Notes: generated from the sequence alone by a model not told the origin. A stretch of 64,000 nt of DNA from an uncultured Eubacteriales bacterium (GCA_934433485.1 CAKRZR010000012.1:1-64000), one strand, 5' to 3'; shown: positions 25,154-32,816, counted from the stretch's first letter. Numbers and translations are program-made.

Positions 25154-25603
25154 ATGACTAAGACTTACACTATCGACAACATCACCTATACCGTACGCGA
25201 CTGCACTGCGATCCCGGTGAGCATCGGCGAAACCGAGCGCGTTGATGCCCTCTACGTTGACTATAACGCCGAGAGCGGAGAACACGTTGAGTACGTAGTA
25301 TTCAACGAGAGCATGCCGGCGGACGAGGACGAGTTAACGGCAATGTTCGACTACCCGGACGAATGGGACAGCTACTGCGACACGCTCGCAACCGTCTGCT
25401 TCGAGGATGGCGTAAACATCAATGGCAGCATCAATGAGGCAGCCAAGCGTATCCGCGAAGCGCACGACTGGGAGGCTTGCGAGAGCGAGTGTGCAGAGAT
25501 CTGCGAAGCGGCCGGATTACTGAGCGAGTGGCAAGAGGCTGACGGAGACTCTTTTGAGACGGTAATCAACAAAGCAGCACGTATACTTGGTGTACGGATA
25601 TAA
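25154..25603 (+). CDS. Acidic accessory phage protein (candidate anti-CRISPR)
   Basis: Encodes 149 residues from ATG 25154, with AGAGGGAAGA upstream. It is strongly acidic (many Glu and Asp, few Lys) with an N-terminal beta part (YTIDNITYTVRDC) and a helical remainder (NEAAKRIREAHDWEACESECAEICEAAG). No domain is recognised. It is the first gene after the palindrome-bearing promoter in the accessory end of a prophage that the host's CRISPR spacers match, so an anti-CRISPR or other counter-defence role is possible; this is inference only. Confidence 0.6.
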   Translation: MTKTYTIDNITYTVRDCTAIPVSIGETERVDALYVDYNAESGEHVEYVVFNESMPADEDELTAMFDYPDEWDSYCDTLATVCFEDGVNINGSINEAAKRIREAHDWEACESECAEICEAAGLLSEWQEADGDSFETVINKAARILGVRI

Positions 25604-25615
25604 GGAGGCTGGCGT

Positions 25616-25747
25616 ATGGCGGCCGGGCTGTCGCAGACTCAGCTTGCAAATCTGTCTGATGTCAACCGGACAGACGAGGTTGCCGCCAGACTCGCGAAGG
25701 CGATGAGCTGCACAATCGCGGATATCAGAGAGGAGGACACAAAGTGA
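25616..25747 (+). CDS. Truncated XRE-type HTH protein (43 residues)
   Basis: A short frame from ATG 25616 with AAGGAGG at 25602-25608. The product reads like an XRE helix-turn-helix missing its middle: GLSQTQLANLSDVNRT then ARLAKAMSCTIADIREED. In full-length relatives about 10-15 residues with the third helix lie between these parts. It overlaps the next start by 4 bases. It may be a degraded regulator kept for coupling, or an unusual mini-HTH. Confidence 0.55.
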   Translation: MAAGLSQTQLANLSDVNRTDEVAARLAKAMSCTIADIREEDTK

Positions 25748-26415
25748 GCCCTAAGCGTATGAACGGCACGGCGTACGATCTCCCCGACTACATCCTCGCG
25801 CTGATCTGGTTCTCCGGCACCATCAGCGGAGACGCGATCCTCGTCCGCAACACGGATCCGTATGTTGTAAATACAATCGCGCGCCGTGTCGGCGTCTCCG
25901 TGTGGGATCAGCCAAACAGGCGTGAGGGCGTTCGCCCGATTTGCAAAATTGGGCGGGTTTCACTGATCGAGTCGCTGCGCAAGATCGGGTTCACCGGCAT
26001 ACAGGATGAGGATCGAATCCCGCCTCCGGTGGACACCTTGACACTGGCCAAGGCGTTCGCAGAAACGCATACAACATTGGGCTGGCAGCTCCACTATGAT
26101 CGACGGCACAGCATGGATAAGGATTACGCTTACTATATTCCGCGGCTCCAATATTGCGCGCGGCCAAAAATCATGCAGGCGTACGTCGACGCGCTTGCCA
26201 GGCTCGGGTGTACTCAGCCACGGCAGCTGTATCCAGCCGCAAATAGAGTTTCTGCCACCGTGATCTACACATCACACAAACAGATGTTGGCTATGCACCG
26301 CGTGCTGTCGCCGCCGATCGACGGAGAGAGCCATGAGGACTTTTGGGAACGGTTTTATTTGCATATTAACACAAAACCGATACCGTACCACCAATACAAG
26401 GGAGGAAAACAATGA
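25744..26415 (+). CDS. Hypothetical accessory phage protein, weakly LAGLIDADG-like
   Basis: Encodes 223 residues from GTG 25744, in an overlap with the mini-HTH gene. Two similar alpha/beta halves seem present: LPDYILALIWFSGTISGDAILVRNTDPYVVNTIARRVG and later RPKIMQAYVDALARLGC...VSATVIYTSHKQMLAMHRVLSP, which recall the LAGLIDADG fold without its catalytic acid pattern. It may be a DNA-binding derivative of a homing nuclease; the match is too weak to be sure. Confidence 0.5.
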   Translation: MSPKRMNGTAYDLPDYILALIWFSGTISGDAILVRNTDPYVVNTIARRVGVSVWDQPNRREGVRPICKIGRVSLIESLRKIGFTGIQDEDRIPPPVDTLTLAKAFAETHTTLGWQLHYDRRHSMDKDYAYYIPRLQYCARPKIMQAYVDALARLGCTQPRQLYPAANRVSATVIYTSHKQMLAMHRVLSPPIDGESHEDFWERFYLHINTKPIPYHQYKGGKQ

Positions 26416-26729
26416 CAATCACCCAATTCACCGCCGCCCGCGCGGCGGCTTCATCCTGCCACAGCTCCGCCGACTTCCTCGGCCGCTTCCCGGATATTGC
26501 CCCATGGGAGCTGGAGGATGTGTGGTCGATCCACGATAACTACAGTTTCGCCACAGTCCGCGCCATGTCCGATCTGACACAAGCCGAGTTTGCGGAGCGA
26601 TACCATATCCCAGTCCGCACGGTCGAAAATTGGACACAGAACAGCAAGGCCCGCCGCGAGATCTCGGCGTATCTGTTGGATTTGCTGACAGTCGACGTGA
26701 TCAATACACGCGCGGCAAAAAAATCTTAA
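26412..26729 (+). CDS. HTH regulator of the accessory locus
   Basis: Encodes 105 residues from ATG 26412, with AAGGGAGGAAAAC upstream. The C-terminal half is a helix-turn-helix, LTQAEFAERYHIPVRTVENWTQ, of the type found in antitoxins and anti-CRISPR-associated (Aca) regulators; the N-terminus is helical. It ends 19 bases before promoter B and is itself transcribed from promoter A, so it is the best candidate for binding the shared palindrome. Confidence 0.7.
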   Translation: MTITQFTAARAAASSCHSSADFLGRFPDIAPWELEDVWSIHDNYSFATVRAMSDLTQAEFAERYHIPVRTVENWTQNSKARREISAYLLDLLTVDVINTRAAKKS

Positions 26730-26747
26730 AAAACTTTTCGGAACCCC

Positions 26748-26776
26748 TTGACAAACCACTCAAAGAGTGGTATAAT
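26748..26776 (+). promoter_or_regulatory. Accessory promoter B with perfect palindromic operator
   Basis: TTGACA (26748-26753) and TATAAT (26771-26776) are 17 bp apart. The spacer contains a perfect inverted repeat, CCACTC-AAA-GAGTGG (26756-26770). It is a near copy of promoter A at 25070, including flanking A/T-rich sequence, and drives the two small genes that follow. Confidence 0.88.
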
Positions 26777-26815
26777 ATAGTCAAGCAAAGGGAAAACACA
26801 AAGGAGATAAAAACC

Positions 26816-27037
26816 ATGACGACAGCCGAAGCGATTGCGAGAACCGAGAACGAGATCCAGTACTGCGAGGCAAACCTCGAGGAAGCGGTAGCCGAGTACA
26901 AGCGCAAGATCGCAAGCTACACCGCGTTTGAGATCGCGGAGGGCATGGCGGATGGCCTCCAGCAGCGGATCAAGGAGCTGGTCGCGGAGATCCGGACGAA
27001 GAAACAATTTGTAGAAATGCTTAAAACAATCAGATAA
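26816..27037 (+). CDS. Small coiled-coil accessory phage protein
   Basis: Encodes 73 residues from ATG 26816, with AAGGAG at 26801-26806. Predicted as two long helices (EAIARTENEIQYCEANLEEAVAEYKRKI and GLQQRIKELVAEIRTKKQFVEML). No recognised family. First gene of the promoter B transcript; small size and position make it a second candidate counter-defence or moron protein. Confidence 0.6.
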   Translation: MTTAEAIARTENEIQYCEANLEEAVAEYKRKIASYTAFEIAEGMADGLQQRIKELVAEIRTKKQFVEMLKTIR

Positions 27038-27049
27038 GGAGATGCGACA

Positions 27050-27394
27050 ATGAAGTTTGTTACCATTTACGAAATCAGCAATATCACGCTTGATCCTGCC
27101 AGCAGACCAGTTTCTTGCATCGACACATACTTCTTTGCGGAACACGATGCGCTCCAACAGCTACAACGATTCGAGGAAAGCGATCGATACGCAGTAATTA
27201 CCCTAAACGAAAAATATCGCGTGAGCAAAATGGCGTTCACTATTAGCCTGCCGGATGAATATAGCATCACCACCGCGCGCGAACTTATTGCCGACCTCAA
27301 TTCCGGAAAGGTGGAATCCCCGGATTATGATGCCTATATGTGCGGTCCGGATACAGAATGTGTCCTGTACTCCGAAATGAAAACAATCGAATGA
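27050..27394 (+). CDS. Hypothetical accessory phage protein
   Basis: Encodes 114 residues, with AAGGAGATG upstream, in the promoter B operon. Mixed alpha/beta: MKFVTIYEISNITLDP, YAVITLNEKYRVSKMAFTISLPDEY, ITTARELIADLNSG. No domain recognised. It is the last gene that can be assigned to the prophage. Bases 27395-27752 after it hold no gene; they contain a terminator, the cas3 promoter, and presumably the right prophage border, which cannot be located without the left end. Confidence 0.55.
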   Translation: MKFVTIYEISNITLDPASRPVSCIDTYFFAEHDALQQLQRFEESDRYAVITLNEKYRVSKMAFTISLPDEYSITTARELIADLNSGKVESPDYDAYMCGPDTECVLYSEMKTIE

Positions 27395-27542
27395 ATGCAG
27401 AAAAAAAGGCAGGAGCCGTGAAGCCCCTGCTTATTCTCAAAGGGGGAAAACTATCTTTCAATGCGGATTACCGCGCCGAAGGTGTTGTTTGTGTAAACGA
27501 ATAAAATATGTTCGGGAAGTGATTCATTGGGGGAGTTCACAG

Positions 27543-27574
27543 AAGCCTGCATTCATAAGAGTGTAGGCTTTTTT
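27543..27574 (+). terminator. Rho-independent terminator upstream of cas3
   Basis: AAGCCTGCA (27543-27551) pairs with TGTAGGCTT (27562-27570), one G-U pair, followed by TTTT (27571-27574). It isolates cas3 from prophage transcription. Confidence 0.8.
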
Positions 27575-27682
27575 GCGCTTATAGGTATGCAACAGCTATG
27601 TGAACCGTAGAAATTGATAGAATCAAGTGCGTTTTGGTCAATAGCAACAAAATCATGCCCTCATAATTGTGATTTGCGCGCA

Positions 27683-27711
27683 TTGAAAAATCGCATAGAA
27701 CCTATTATACT
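27683..27711 (+). promoter_or_regulatory. cas3 promoter
   Basis: TTGAAA (27683-27688) and TATACT (27706-27711) with 17-bp spacing, about 40 bases before the cas3 start. No match to the crRNA-like guide described at 30081-30099 is seen here. Confidence 0.75.
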
Positions 27712-27752
27712 ATATGAAAAAAAAGTGGCAACGGAGGTGAACGAGCGCAAAG

Positions 27753-30020
27753 ATGGAAAAAACATACTATGCACATACAAGTGAAGATGGGCGATTCCAG
27801 ACCATATTAGAGCACGCTTCAGATGCTGCAAAACGAGCGGCTGAAAACGCTGCAGCTTTTGGCTGTGCGGAAATCGGCAGGATCGCCGGAATGTTTCATG
27901 ATGTGGGGAAATATGGAGACGGCTTCCAGACACGGCTGTATGGTTCCGGAGAGCCATACGAGCATTCTGCGGTCGGAATGCGCTTGTTCCTGGATGAAAT
28001 ACAGAAAACGAACGTGCGCGCGCGTAAATTTACGGCGATTCTTTTGGCGTATATCGTGGCGGGGCACCACACGGGATTACCGGATTATGGCTCCAACGCG
28101 AGTACGGAAAACGACGCAACCATCTCTGCCAAAGCAAAACGTCTGCAAAGCAGGCCGGACGATTGGGGTGCGTATAAGGAGGAGCTTGGAGAAGTGCCGG
28201 AGATTCCGCCGTTGGAAGCCACGTTTATCCCGGCGGGAAATGATTGGACGCGCAATGGCTGGTATAGCTATCAATTTCTCGGACGGATGCTTTTTTCATC
28301 CCTCGTAGACGCGGATTTTCTGGATACAGAAAAATTTATGTCGAATGGTGTGATAGATCGGGATACCGGTGAGCCGTTTCCGGTACTTATGGACCGTTTT
28401 GACGCATATATGACAAAGTTTGCTGGTAAGAAAGGAAAGCTCAATGAAAACCGGCAGAAAATCCTGCAGGCCTGCAAAGATGCCGCTGTAGGAGAGAAAG
28501 GGTTGTACCGGTTGACTGTCCCTACAGGCGGTGGAAAAACGCTTTCCTCCATGGCCTTCGCGCTACGCCATCTGTTGGAACATGGACTGCGCAGGATTAT
28601 TTACGTGATCCCCTATGTCAGCATAATCCGCCAGACGGTAAAGGAGTTTGAAGCGGTTTTTGGAAAGGATAACGTGCTCGGGCATTACGCGACGGCGGAT
28701 TTTTGGGAAAAGCCGCGGGAACGGGAGGATATCCAAACCGGCGATGAACTGGCGGCGGAAAACTGGGACAAGCCGATCATCGTGACGACGAATGTGCAAT
28801 TTTTTGAGTCCCTGTACGCGAACAAAACGTCACGCTGTAGGAAGATCCACAACATTGCAAACAGCGTGATCCTGTTTGATGAAGCCCAGATGTTGCCTGT
28901 GCCGCTTCTGAAGCCTTGTATCCGCGCGGTTTCGGAGTTGATGACGCATTACGGATGTACAGCGGTTTTATGTACGGCAACACAACCGGCACTGGATGGA
29001 TTGTTTGGAGAAAACGCGGTATTGCGGGAGATCTGTTCGGATACGGCGGCAATGTACGCGGATTTCCGGCGGGTACGGTACGAATGGTGCGGCAAGGTCA
29101 GCGACGACGCAATGCTGGAGCGGCTGCGGGATACCGACGCGGCGCTTTGCGTCCTGAACACAAAACGGACAACGCGGGAGTATTTTGAAGCGATGCATAC
29201 GCCGGGGAAGAACGACGGCGTATACCACCTGTCCACGTACATGACGCCGCGTCACCTTGAACGGACGATCGAGAAAATCAAAGCACGGCTCCAGGCGATC
29301 CGGGAGAGGAGAATACAGGGGCGGTGCCTGGTGTTCTCCACGTCGCTGATCGAGGCGGGCGTCGATATCGATTTTCCGACCGTATACCGCGAGATCGCCG
29401 GACTCGACTCCATCATACAGGCCGGCGGCAGGTGCAATCGGGAGGGAAAACGCCCCATAGAGGACAGCGTGGTATACGTGTTTGAACGGGAAAAAATACC
29501 GCGCGGTCTGGAGGAGGTCTGCGGTTGGGTGCGGCAGGAGCTGGAGAACTGTCCGGACATTTCCGCCCCCTCTGTGATCACGCGGTATTTCCGACGCCTG
29601 TACGGGATGACGAATGTGCGTGAAAAGGTGGACAGACTGGACCAAAACGAGATCCTGTCGCTCATCGGACACAGGGATGTGGCGGTCAGCGGGAACTTTA
29701 TCCCCTATCGGGAGATAGCCGCACGGTTCCGGTACATCGACAAGCAGGATCAAAAGCTCATTCTTGTGCCAAACGAAGAGAACCAGGCGCAGTGCGACAT
29801 GCTGCGCAAAGGCATGATAAACCGGAAGCTCCTGCGTACTCTGGCAAAGGATATGGTGGCGCTGTACACGAGGGAATACGAAGAGCTGCGGGACAGAGGG
29901 GTACTCACTGCGGTGAACGACGGTATCGCGATTCTGGAGGACGATCCCCGTGCGCCGCGCAGCTACAACTTGGACTGCGGGATTGTAGTGCGTGGAGACG
30001 CGGAAGTGCTGATTTTTTGA
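27753..30020 (+). CDS. cas3: Cas3 HD nuclease-helicase, type I-C
   Basis: Encodes 755 residues. The N-terminal HD nuclease has His49-Asp50 in FHDVGKYGDGFQ, a histidine in YEHSAVG and HH in AGHHTGLPD. The SF2 helicase has Walker A PTGGGKT (257-263), DEAQ near 376, CTATQP, and FSTSLIEAGVDIDFP followed by QAGGRCNREG. Cas3 is recruited by Cascade after R-loop formation, then unwinds and shreds target DNA. All key residues are intact. GGAGGT lies 14 bases before ATG, a long spacing. Transcribed from its own promoter, apart from the cascade genes. Confidence 0.95.
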   Translation: MEKTYYAHTSEDGRFQTILEHASDAAKRAAENAAAFGCAEIGRIAGMFHDVGKYGDGFQTRLYGSGEPYEHSAVGMRLFLDEIQKTNVRARKFTAILLAYIVAGHHTGLPDYGSNASTENDATISAKAKRLQSRPDDWGAYKEELGEVPEIPPLEATFIPAGNDWTRNGWYSYQFLGRMLFSSLVDADFLDTEKFMSNGVIDRDTGEPFPVLMDRFDAYMTKFAGKKGKLNENRQKILQACKDAAVGEKGLYRLTVPTGGGKTLSSMAFALRHLLEHGLRRIIYVIPYVSIIRQTVKEFEAVFGKDNVLGHYATADFWEKPREREDIQTGDELAAENWDKPIIVTTNVQFFESLYANKTSRCRKIHNIANSVILFDEAQMLPVPLLKPCIRAVSELMTHYGCTAVLCTATQPALDGLFGENAVLREICSDTAAMYADFRRVRYEWCGKVSDDAMLERLRDTDAALCVLNTKRTTREYFEAMHTPGKNDGVYHLSTYMTPRHLERTIEKIKARLQAIRERRIQGRCLVFSTSLIEAGVDIDFPTVYREIAGLDSIIQAGGRCNREGKRPIEDSVVYVFEREKIPRGLEEVCGWVRQELENCPDISAPSVITRYFRRLYGMTNVREKVDRLDQNEILSLIGHRDVAVSGNFIPYREIAARFRYIDKQDQKLILVPNEENQAQCDMLRKGMINRKLLRTLAKDMVALYTREYEELRDRGVLTAVNDGIAILEDDPRAPRSYNLDCGIVVRGDAEVLIF

Positions 30021-30033
30021 TGGTGAAAATGGA

Positions 30034-30070
30034 ACAGAGCAGCAGAAGGTGTGATCTTCCGCTGCTCTGT
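30034..30070. terminator. Long hairpin between cas3 and the crRNA-like RNA
   Basis: ACAGAGCAGC-A-GAAG (30034-30048) pairs with CTTC-C-GCTGCTCTGT (30056-30070) around a GTGTGAT loop. T tracts are weak on both sides, but the stem could end cas3 transcription on the plus strand and the small RNA on the minus strand. Confidence 0.6.
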
Positions 30071-30148
30071 CCGGTGGGATGGATAATAAAAATCCAAAAA
30101 TTTCAACCCACTTGCTCCATTTCAATTCACTTGCTCATGGAGCAAGAC
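30034..30148 (-). ncRNA. Putative Cas-regulating crRNA-like RNA (CreR-like) between cas3 and cas5
   Basis: Read on the minus strand, the RNA starts at 30148 with a degenerate repeat (30148-30119): GTC, a 6-bp stem TTGCTC/GAGCAA with CAT loop, then GTGAATTGAAAT. The array repeat has the same plan, GTC-stem-GTGGATTGAAAT. A second half-repeat follows (30118-30100) ending GTGGGTTGAAAT, then the guide from 30099. The guide's first 17 bases, TTTTGGATTTTTATTAT, match the cas5 promoter at 15 positions, failing only at 6 and 12, next to a TTC PAM. The RNA would end in the hairpin 30070-30034. Cas-regulating RNAs and CreA antitoxins of type I systems have this build. Role: Cascade-dependent repression of cas5-cas8c-cas7-cas4. 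Confidence 0.75.
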
Positions 30149-30154
30149 GATATT

Positions 30155-30183
30155 ATTATACCTTTTGAAAGAGAAAAAAGCAA
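30155..30183 (-). promoter_or_regulatory. Promoter of the crRNA-like RNA
   Basis: On the minus strand TTGCTT (30183-30178) and TATAAT (30160-30155) are 17 bp apart. Transcription starting 7 bases after the -10 box would begin at 30148, exactly the first G of the degenerate repeat. Confidence 0.75.
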
Positions 30184-30220
30184 GTCTTTTTGAAAAATAC
30201 AGAAATTCTCAAAAAACATA

Positions 30221-30249
30221 TTGACATTCCTTCTTGTGAGTAAAATAAT
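30221..30249 (+). promoter_or_regulatory. Promoter of cas5-cas8c-cas7-cas4
   Basis: TTGACA (30221-30226) and AATAAT (30244-30249) with 17-bp spacing, 31 bases before the cas5 start. The -10 box overlaps the site matched by the crRNA-like guide. Confidence 0.82.
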
Positions 30250-30264
30250 TAAAATACAAAAGAA
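30245..30264 (-). promoter_or_regulatory. Proposed Cascade autorepression site in the cas5 promoter
   Basis: On the minus strand TTC (30264-30262) is followed by TTTTGTATTTTAATTAT (30261-30245), which matches the guide at 30099-30083 at positions 1-5, 7-11 and 13-17. Type I effector complexes flip out every sixth base, so mismatches at 6 and 12 should be tolerated. The site covers the -10 box and start point of the cas operon. Confidence 0.72.
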
Positions 30265-30279
30265 GAAAGGAGCGATACA

Positions 30280-31008
30280 GTGTCAACGAACAAATTTATA
30301 AACTGTCCGGATGACGAAACGAGCTTGTTCACGGAGTGTGTACAGCCGAAGAAGCCGATCCGGATCCGGTTCTGGGGAGACTACGCGGCGTTCAACCGAC
30401 CGGAGCTGTCCGTGGAGCGGTACAGCTACGACGTCATGACTCCCTCGGCGGCGCGCGGGATGCTGGAAAGCGTCTATTTCCACCCTGGCCTGCGCTGGTA
30501 CATCCGTCGCATCTATGTCGAGCGTCCGATCCGGTTTACCAATGTGCGGCGCAACGAGGTCTCTAAAAAGATCCTTGCGTCGGATGTATACGCGGCGGCA
30601 CGCGGCGCGGACAAGCCGATCTACATCGATCGCCGGGAAGCCATTCAACAGCGCGCGGCAACGGTGCTGCGGGATGTGTCCTACGTGGTGGAGGCGAACT
30701 TCACGCTTGTCCCCGAAAAAATGCACGCGACCGACAGCGAGGAAAAATTCTACGCCATCTTCTGCAACCGCGCCAGACGCGGCAGATGCTTCACACAGCC
30801 CTATTTCGGCTGCCGGGAGTTTCCGGCGTCCTTTGCGCTTGTCACGGAGGACAGCCCCCCGCCGCGGCCGATCCCGGAATCCCGCGACCTCGGCGTCATG
30901 CTGTACGACATGGATTATTCGGACCCGCGGGACATTCATCCGACCTTCTTTCACGCGGAAATGGTGGACGGTGTGGTTGCGGTCGAGGGAAAGGAGGTGC
31001 TCCGGTGA
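30280..31008 (+). CDS. cas5: Cas5c (Cas5d), crRNA-processing Cascade subunit, type I-C
   Basis: Encodes 242 residues from GTG 30280, with AGAAAGGAG at 30264-30272. The RAMP-like start IRIRFWGDYAAFNRPELSVERYSYDVMTPSAARGMLESVYFHP is diagnostic for the I-C Cas5, which replaces Cas6: it cuts CRISPR repeat hairpins and stays on the 5' handle. Conserved basic stretches (FTNVRRNEVSKKI) and the C-terminal LGVMLYDMDYSDPRDIHPTFFHAEMVDGVV are present. First gene of the cascade operon; overlaps cas8c by 4 bases. Confidence 0.95.
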   Translation: MSTNKFINCPDDETSLFTECVQPKKPIRIRFWGDYAAFNRPELSVERYSYDVMTPSAARGMLESVYFHPGLRWYIRRIYVERPIRFTNVRRNEVSKKILASDVYAAARGADKPIYIDRREAIQQRAATVLRDVSYVVEANFTLVPEKMHATDSEEKFYAIFCNRARRGRCFTQPYFGCREFPASFALVTEDSPPPRPIPESRDLGVMLYDMDYSDPRDIHPTFFHAEMVDGVVAVEGKEVLR

Positions 31009-32816
31009 TTTTACAATCCTTAGTCGCCTATTATGAGGCGCTTGCGCAAAAGGGCGTGGTGCAGCGGCCCGGATGGGCGTTCGTGCGCGTGTCGTATAAG
31101 GTGATCCTGCGTGCGGACGGCACCATACGCGATATCGTGTCCGTGAAAAAAACGGAGAAGCGCGGAAAAAAAGAGGTTCTTGTCCCTTGGGAGATACAGG
31201 CGCCGGAGCAGGTGGTGCGCTCCTCTGGCGTGCGCGCGAATTTCCTCTGCGATACGGCAGCGTATCTGCTCGGGTATCCGGCAGGGGATAAAAAGGCGGC
31301 GCAGAAATGGGAGGCGGCACGGCAGCTTCACCTGCAAATCCTTGCGGGAGTGGATTCGCCATGCGCCGCATTGCTCCGACGTTTTTTTGAGATCCATGTG
31401 CCGGAAAACTGTGCCGGACTGGAATGCACAAAGGAGACGGCTGAGGACCTGGAAAAAGGCGCGGTGCTGACATTCGCGGACGAATCGGATGTATATGCGG
31501 TGGGTGATCCGGCGATCGGCAGCGCGTGGGAAAAACAGTACGCGGGAGATCCTGATGCGGTGCAGGGACGCTGCCTTGTGACCGGGGAGATGGATGAGAT
31601 CGCAGTGCTCCACAACAAGATCAAGGGTGTGCCCGGCGCACAGGCGGTCGGCGCGAATCTGGTCGGCTTCAACGCGCCCGCTTATGAGTCCTACGGCAAG
31701 GATGGCGGACAGGGGCTGAACGCGCCGGTCGGACGGTATGCCATGTATGCGTACACCACGGCGCTCAATCATCTGCTGAACGGCAGCAAAACGCGAAAAC
31801 AGCGGGTGCAGATCGGCGATACCACGGTGCTCTGGTGGACCCTCGACGACGACAGGGAAATAGAGGATATGTTCGGCGCCATCACATTTGGGCCGGAGGA
31901 CGCGGAGGAGACAAATGACGCGGATACCGGGAACGGCGCGAACGACGCGGGAACGATCGCGGAGGTGATGCGGAAAGTACAGTACGCGGAAGCGATCGGG
32001 CAGGTGAGCGACCGGTTCGCAAAGCCGCTCTGCATCCTTGGCATTTCCCCCAACGCGGCGCGGCTGTCCGTACGGTTCTTCTACCGCGACACGTTCGCCG
32101 CGTTTGTCCGCAACGTACAGGCGCATTACGACCGGCTTGCCATCGAAAAACCGGATTACGAAATGCCGTATCTGCCGCTGGGGGAGCTGCTGCTTGAGAC
32201 GGTATCGAAAAACGTGCGCGACCGGGAAAAGTCGGTTTCCTCGCTGCTTGCCGGGGCGGTATACGCGGCGATCGTGAACGACTGGCGGTACCCGGAGATG
32301 CTATACGAGCAGGTCTTGTGTAGGATCCGCGCGGAGCATGAGGTAAAGGCGCGCAAGGCGGCGATCCTCAAGGCGTATCTACTGAAAAACACGGAGATAG
32401 ATAAGGAGGTTTTGGGAATGGCCCTGAACGAAGAATGCAGAAATCAGGCGTATGTGCTGGGCAGACTGTTCGCGGAGTTGGAGAACGCGCAGTATCAGGC
32501 GAACGGAGTGTCCATGCTGAAGGAGCGGTATCTTTCTTCGGCATCCACCACACCGGGACTGGTGTTCCCGAGTATGCTTCAGATGGCGAGCTACCACATC
32601 GCGAAAATAAAAAAGGATGACAACAAACCCGGCGCGGGAATCCGGATCGAGGACAGGATCGGCGCGCTCATCGACATGTTGGAGGGCGGCAAACCGTTCC
32701 CGGTCCGGCTGAACAATACGGAACAGGGACTGTTTTTGGAAGGCTATTATCAGCAGGTGCAGAAGAATTTCCGGACCGCAAAGGAAAACAAGCTAAATAA
32801 GGAGGAGCAGGCATGA
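31005..32816 (+). CDS. cas8c: Cas8c (Csd1), Cascade large subunit, type I-C
   Basis: Encodes 603 residues from GTG 31005, inside the cas5 end, with AAGGAGG at 30991-30997; a longer in-frame extension upstream would run through cas5 and is rejected. The start ILQSLVAYYEALAQKGVVQRPGWAFVRVSYKVIL and segments such as LVGFNAPAYESYGKDGGQGLNAPVGRYAMYAYTTALNHLL are typical of Csd1. Cas8c recognises the PAM (TTC in I-C systems) and, through an internal start near its end, also supplies the small subunit Cas11c in known members; a suitable internal start was not resolved here. Overlaps cas7 by ATGA. Confidence 0.93.
   Translation: MILQSLVAYYEALAQKGVVQRPGWAFVRVSYKVILRADGTIRDIVSVKKTEKRGKKEVLVPWEIQAPEQVVRSSGVRANFLCDTAAYLLGYPAGDKKAAQKWEAARQLHLQILAGVDSPCAALLRRFFEIHVPENCAGLECTKETAEDLEKGAVLTFADESDVYAVGDPAIGSAWEKQYAGDPDAVQGRCLVTGEMDEIAVLHNKIKGVPGAQAVGANLVGFNAPAYESYGKDGGQGLNAPVGRYAMYAYTTALNHLLNGSKTRKQRVQIGDTTVLWWTLDDDREIEDMFGAITFGPEDAEETNDADTGNGANDAGTIAEVMRKVQYAEAIGQVSDRFAKPLCILGISPNAARLSVRFFYRDTFAAFVRNVQAHYDRLAIEKPDYEMPYLPLGELLLETVSKNVRDREKSVSSLLAGAVYAAIVNDWRYPEMLYEQVLCRIRAEHEVKARKAAILKAYLLKNTEIDKEVLGMALNEECRNQAYVLGRLFAELENAQYQANGVSMLKERYLSSASTTPGLVFPSMLQMASYHIAKIKKDDNKPGAGIRIEDRIGALIDMLEGGKPFPVRLNNTEQGLFLEGYYQQVQKNFRTAKENKLNKEEQA

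Noticed and set aside
27410..27432. Hairpin GCAGGAGC...GCCCCTGC as terminator of the last prophage gene
   Set aside because: One mismatch and no T tract; the terminator at 27543-27574 is much better.
27683..27752. A second target of the crRNA-like guide in the cas3 promoter
   Set aside because: No TTC followed by TTTTG-x-ATTTT-x-ATTAT on either strand; only the cas5 promoter fits.
30786..31004. Upstream extension of cas8c in the same frame
   Set aside because: It overlaps cas5 almost completely out of frame; the GTG at 31005 has AAGGAGG and the correct I-C Cas8c N-terminus.
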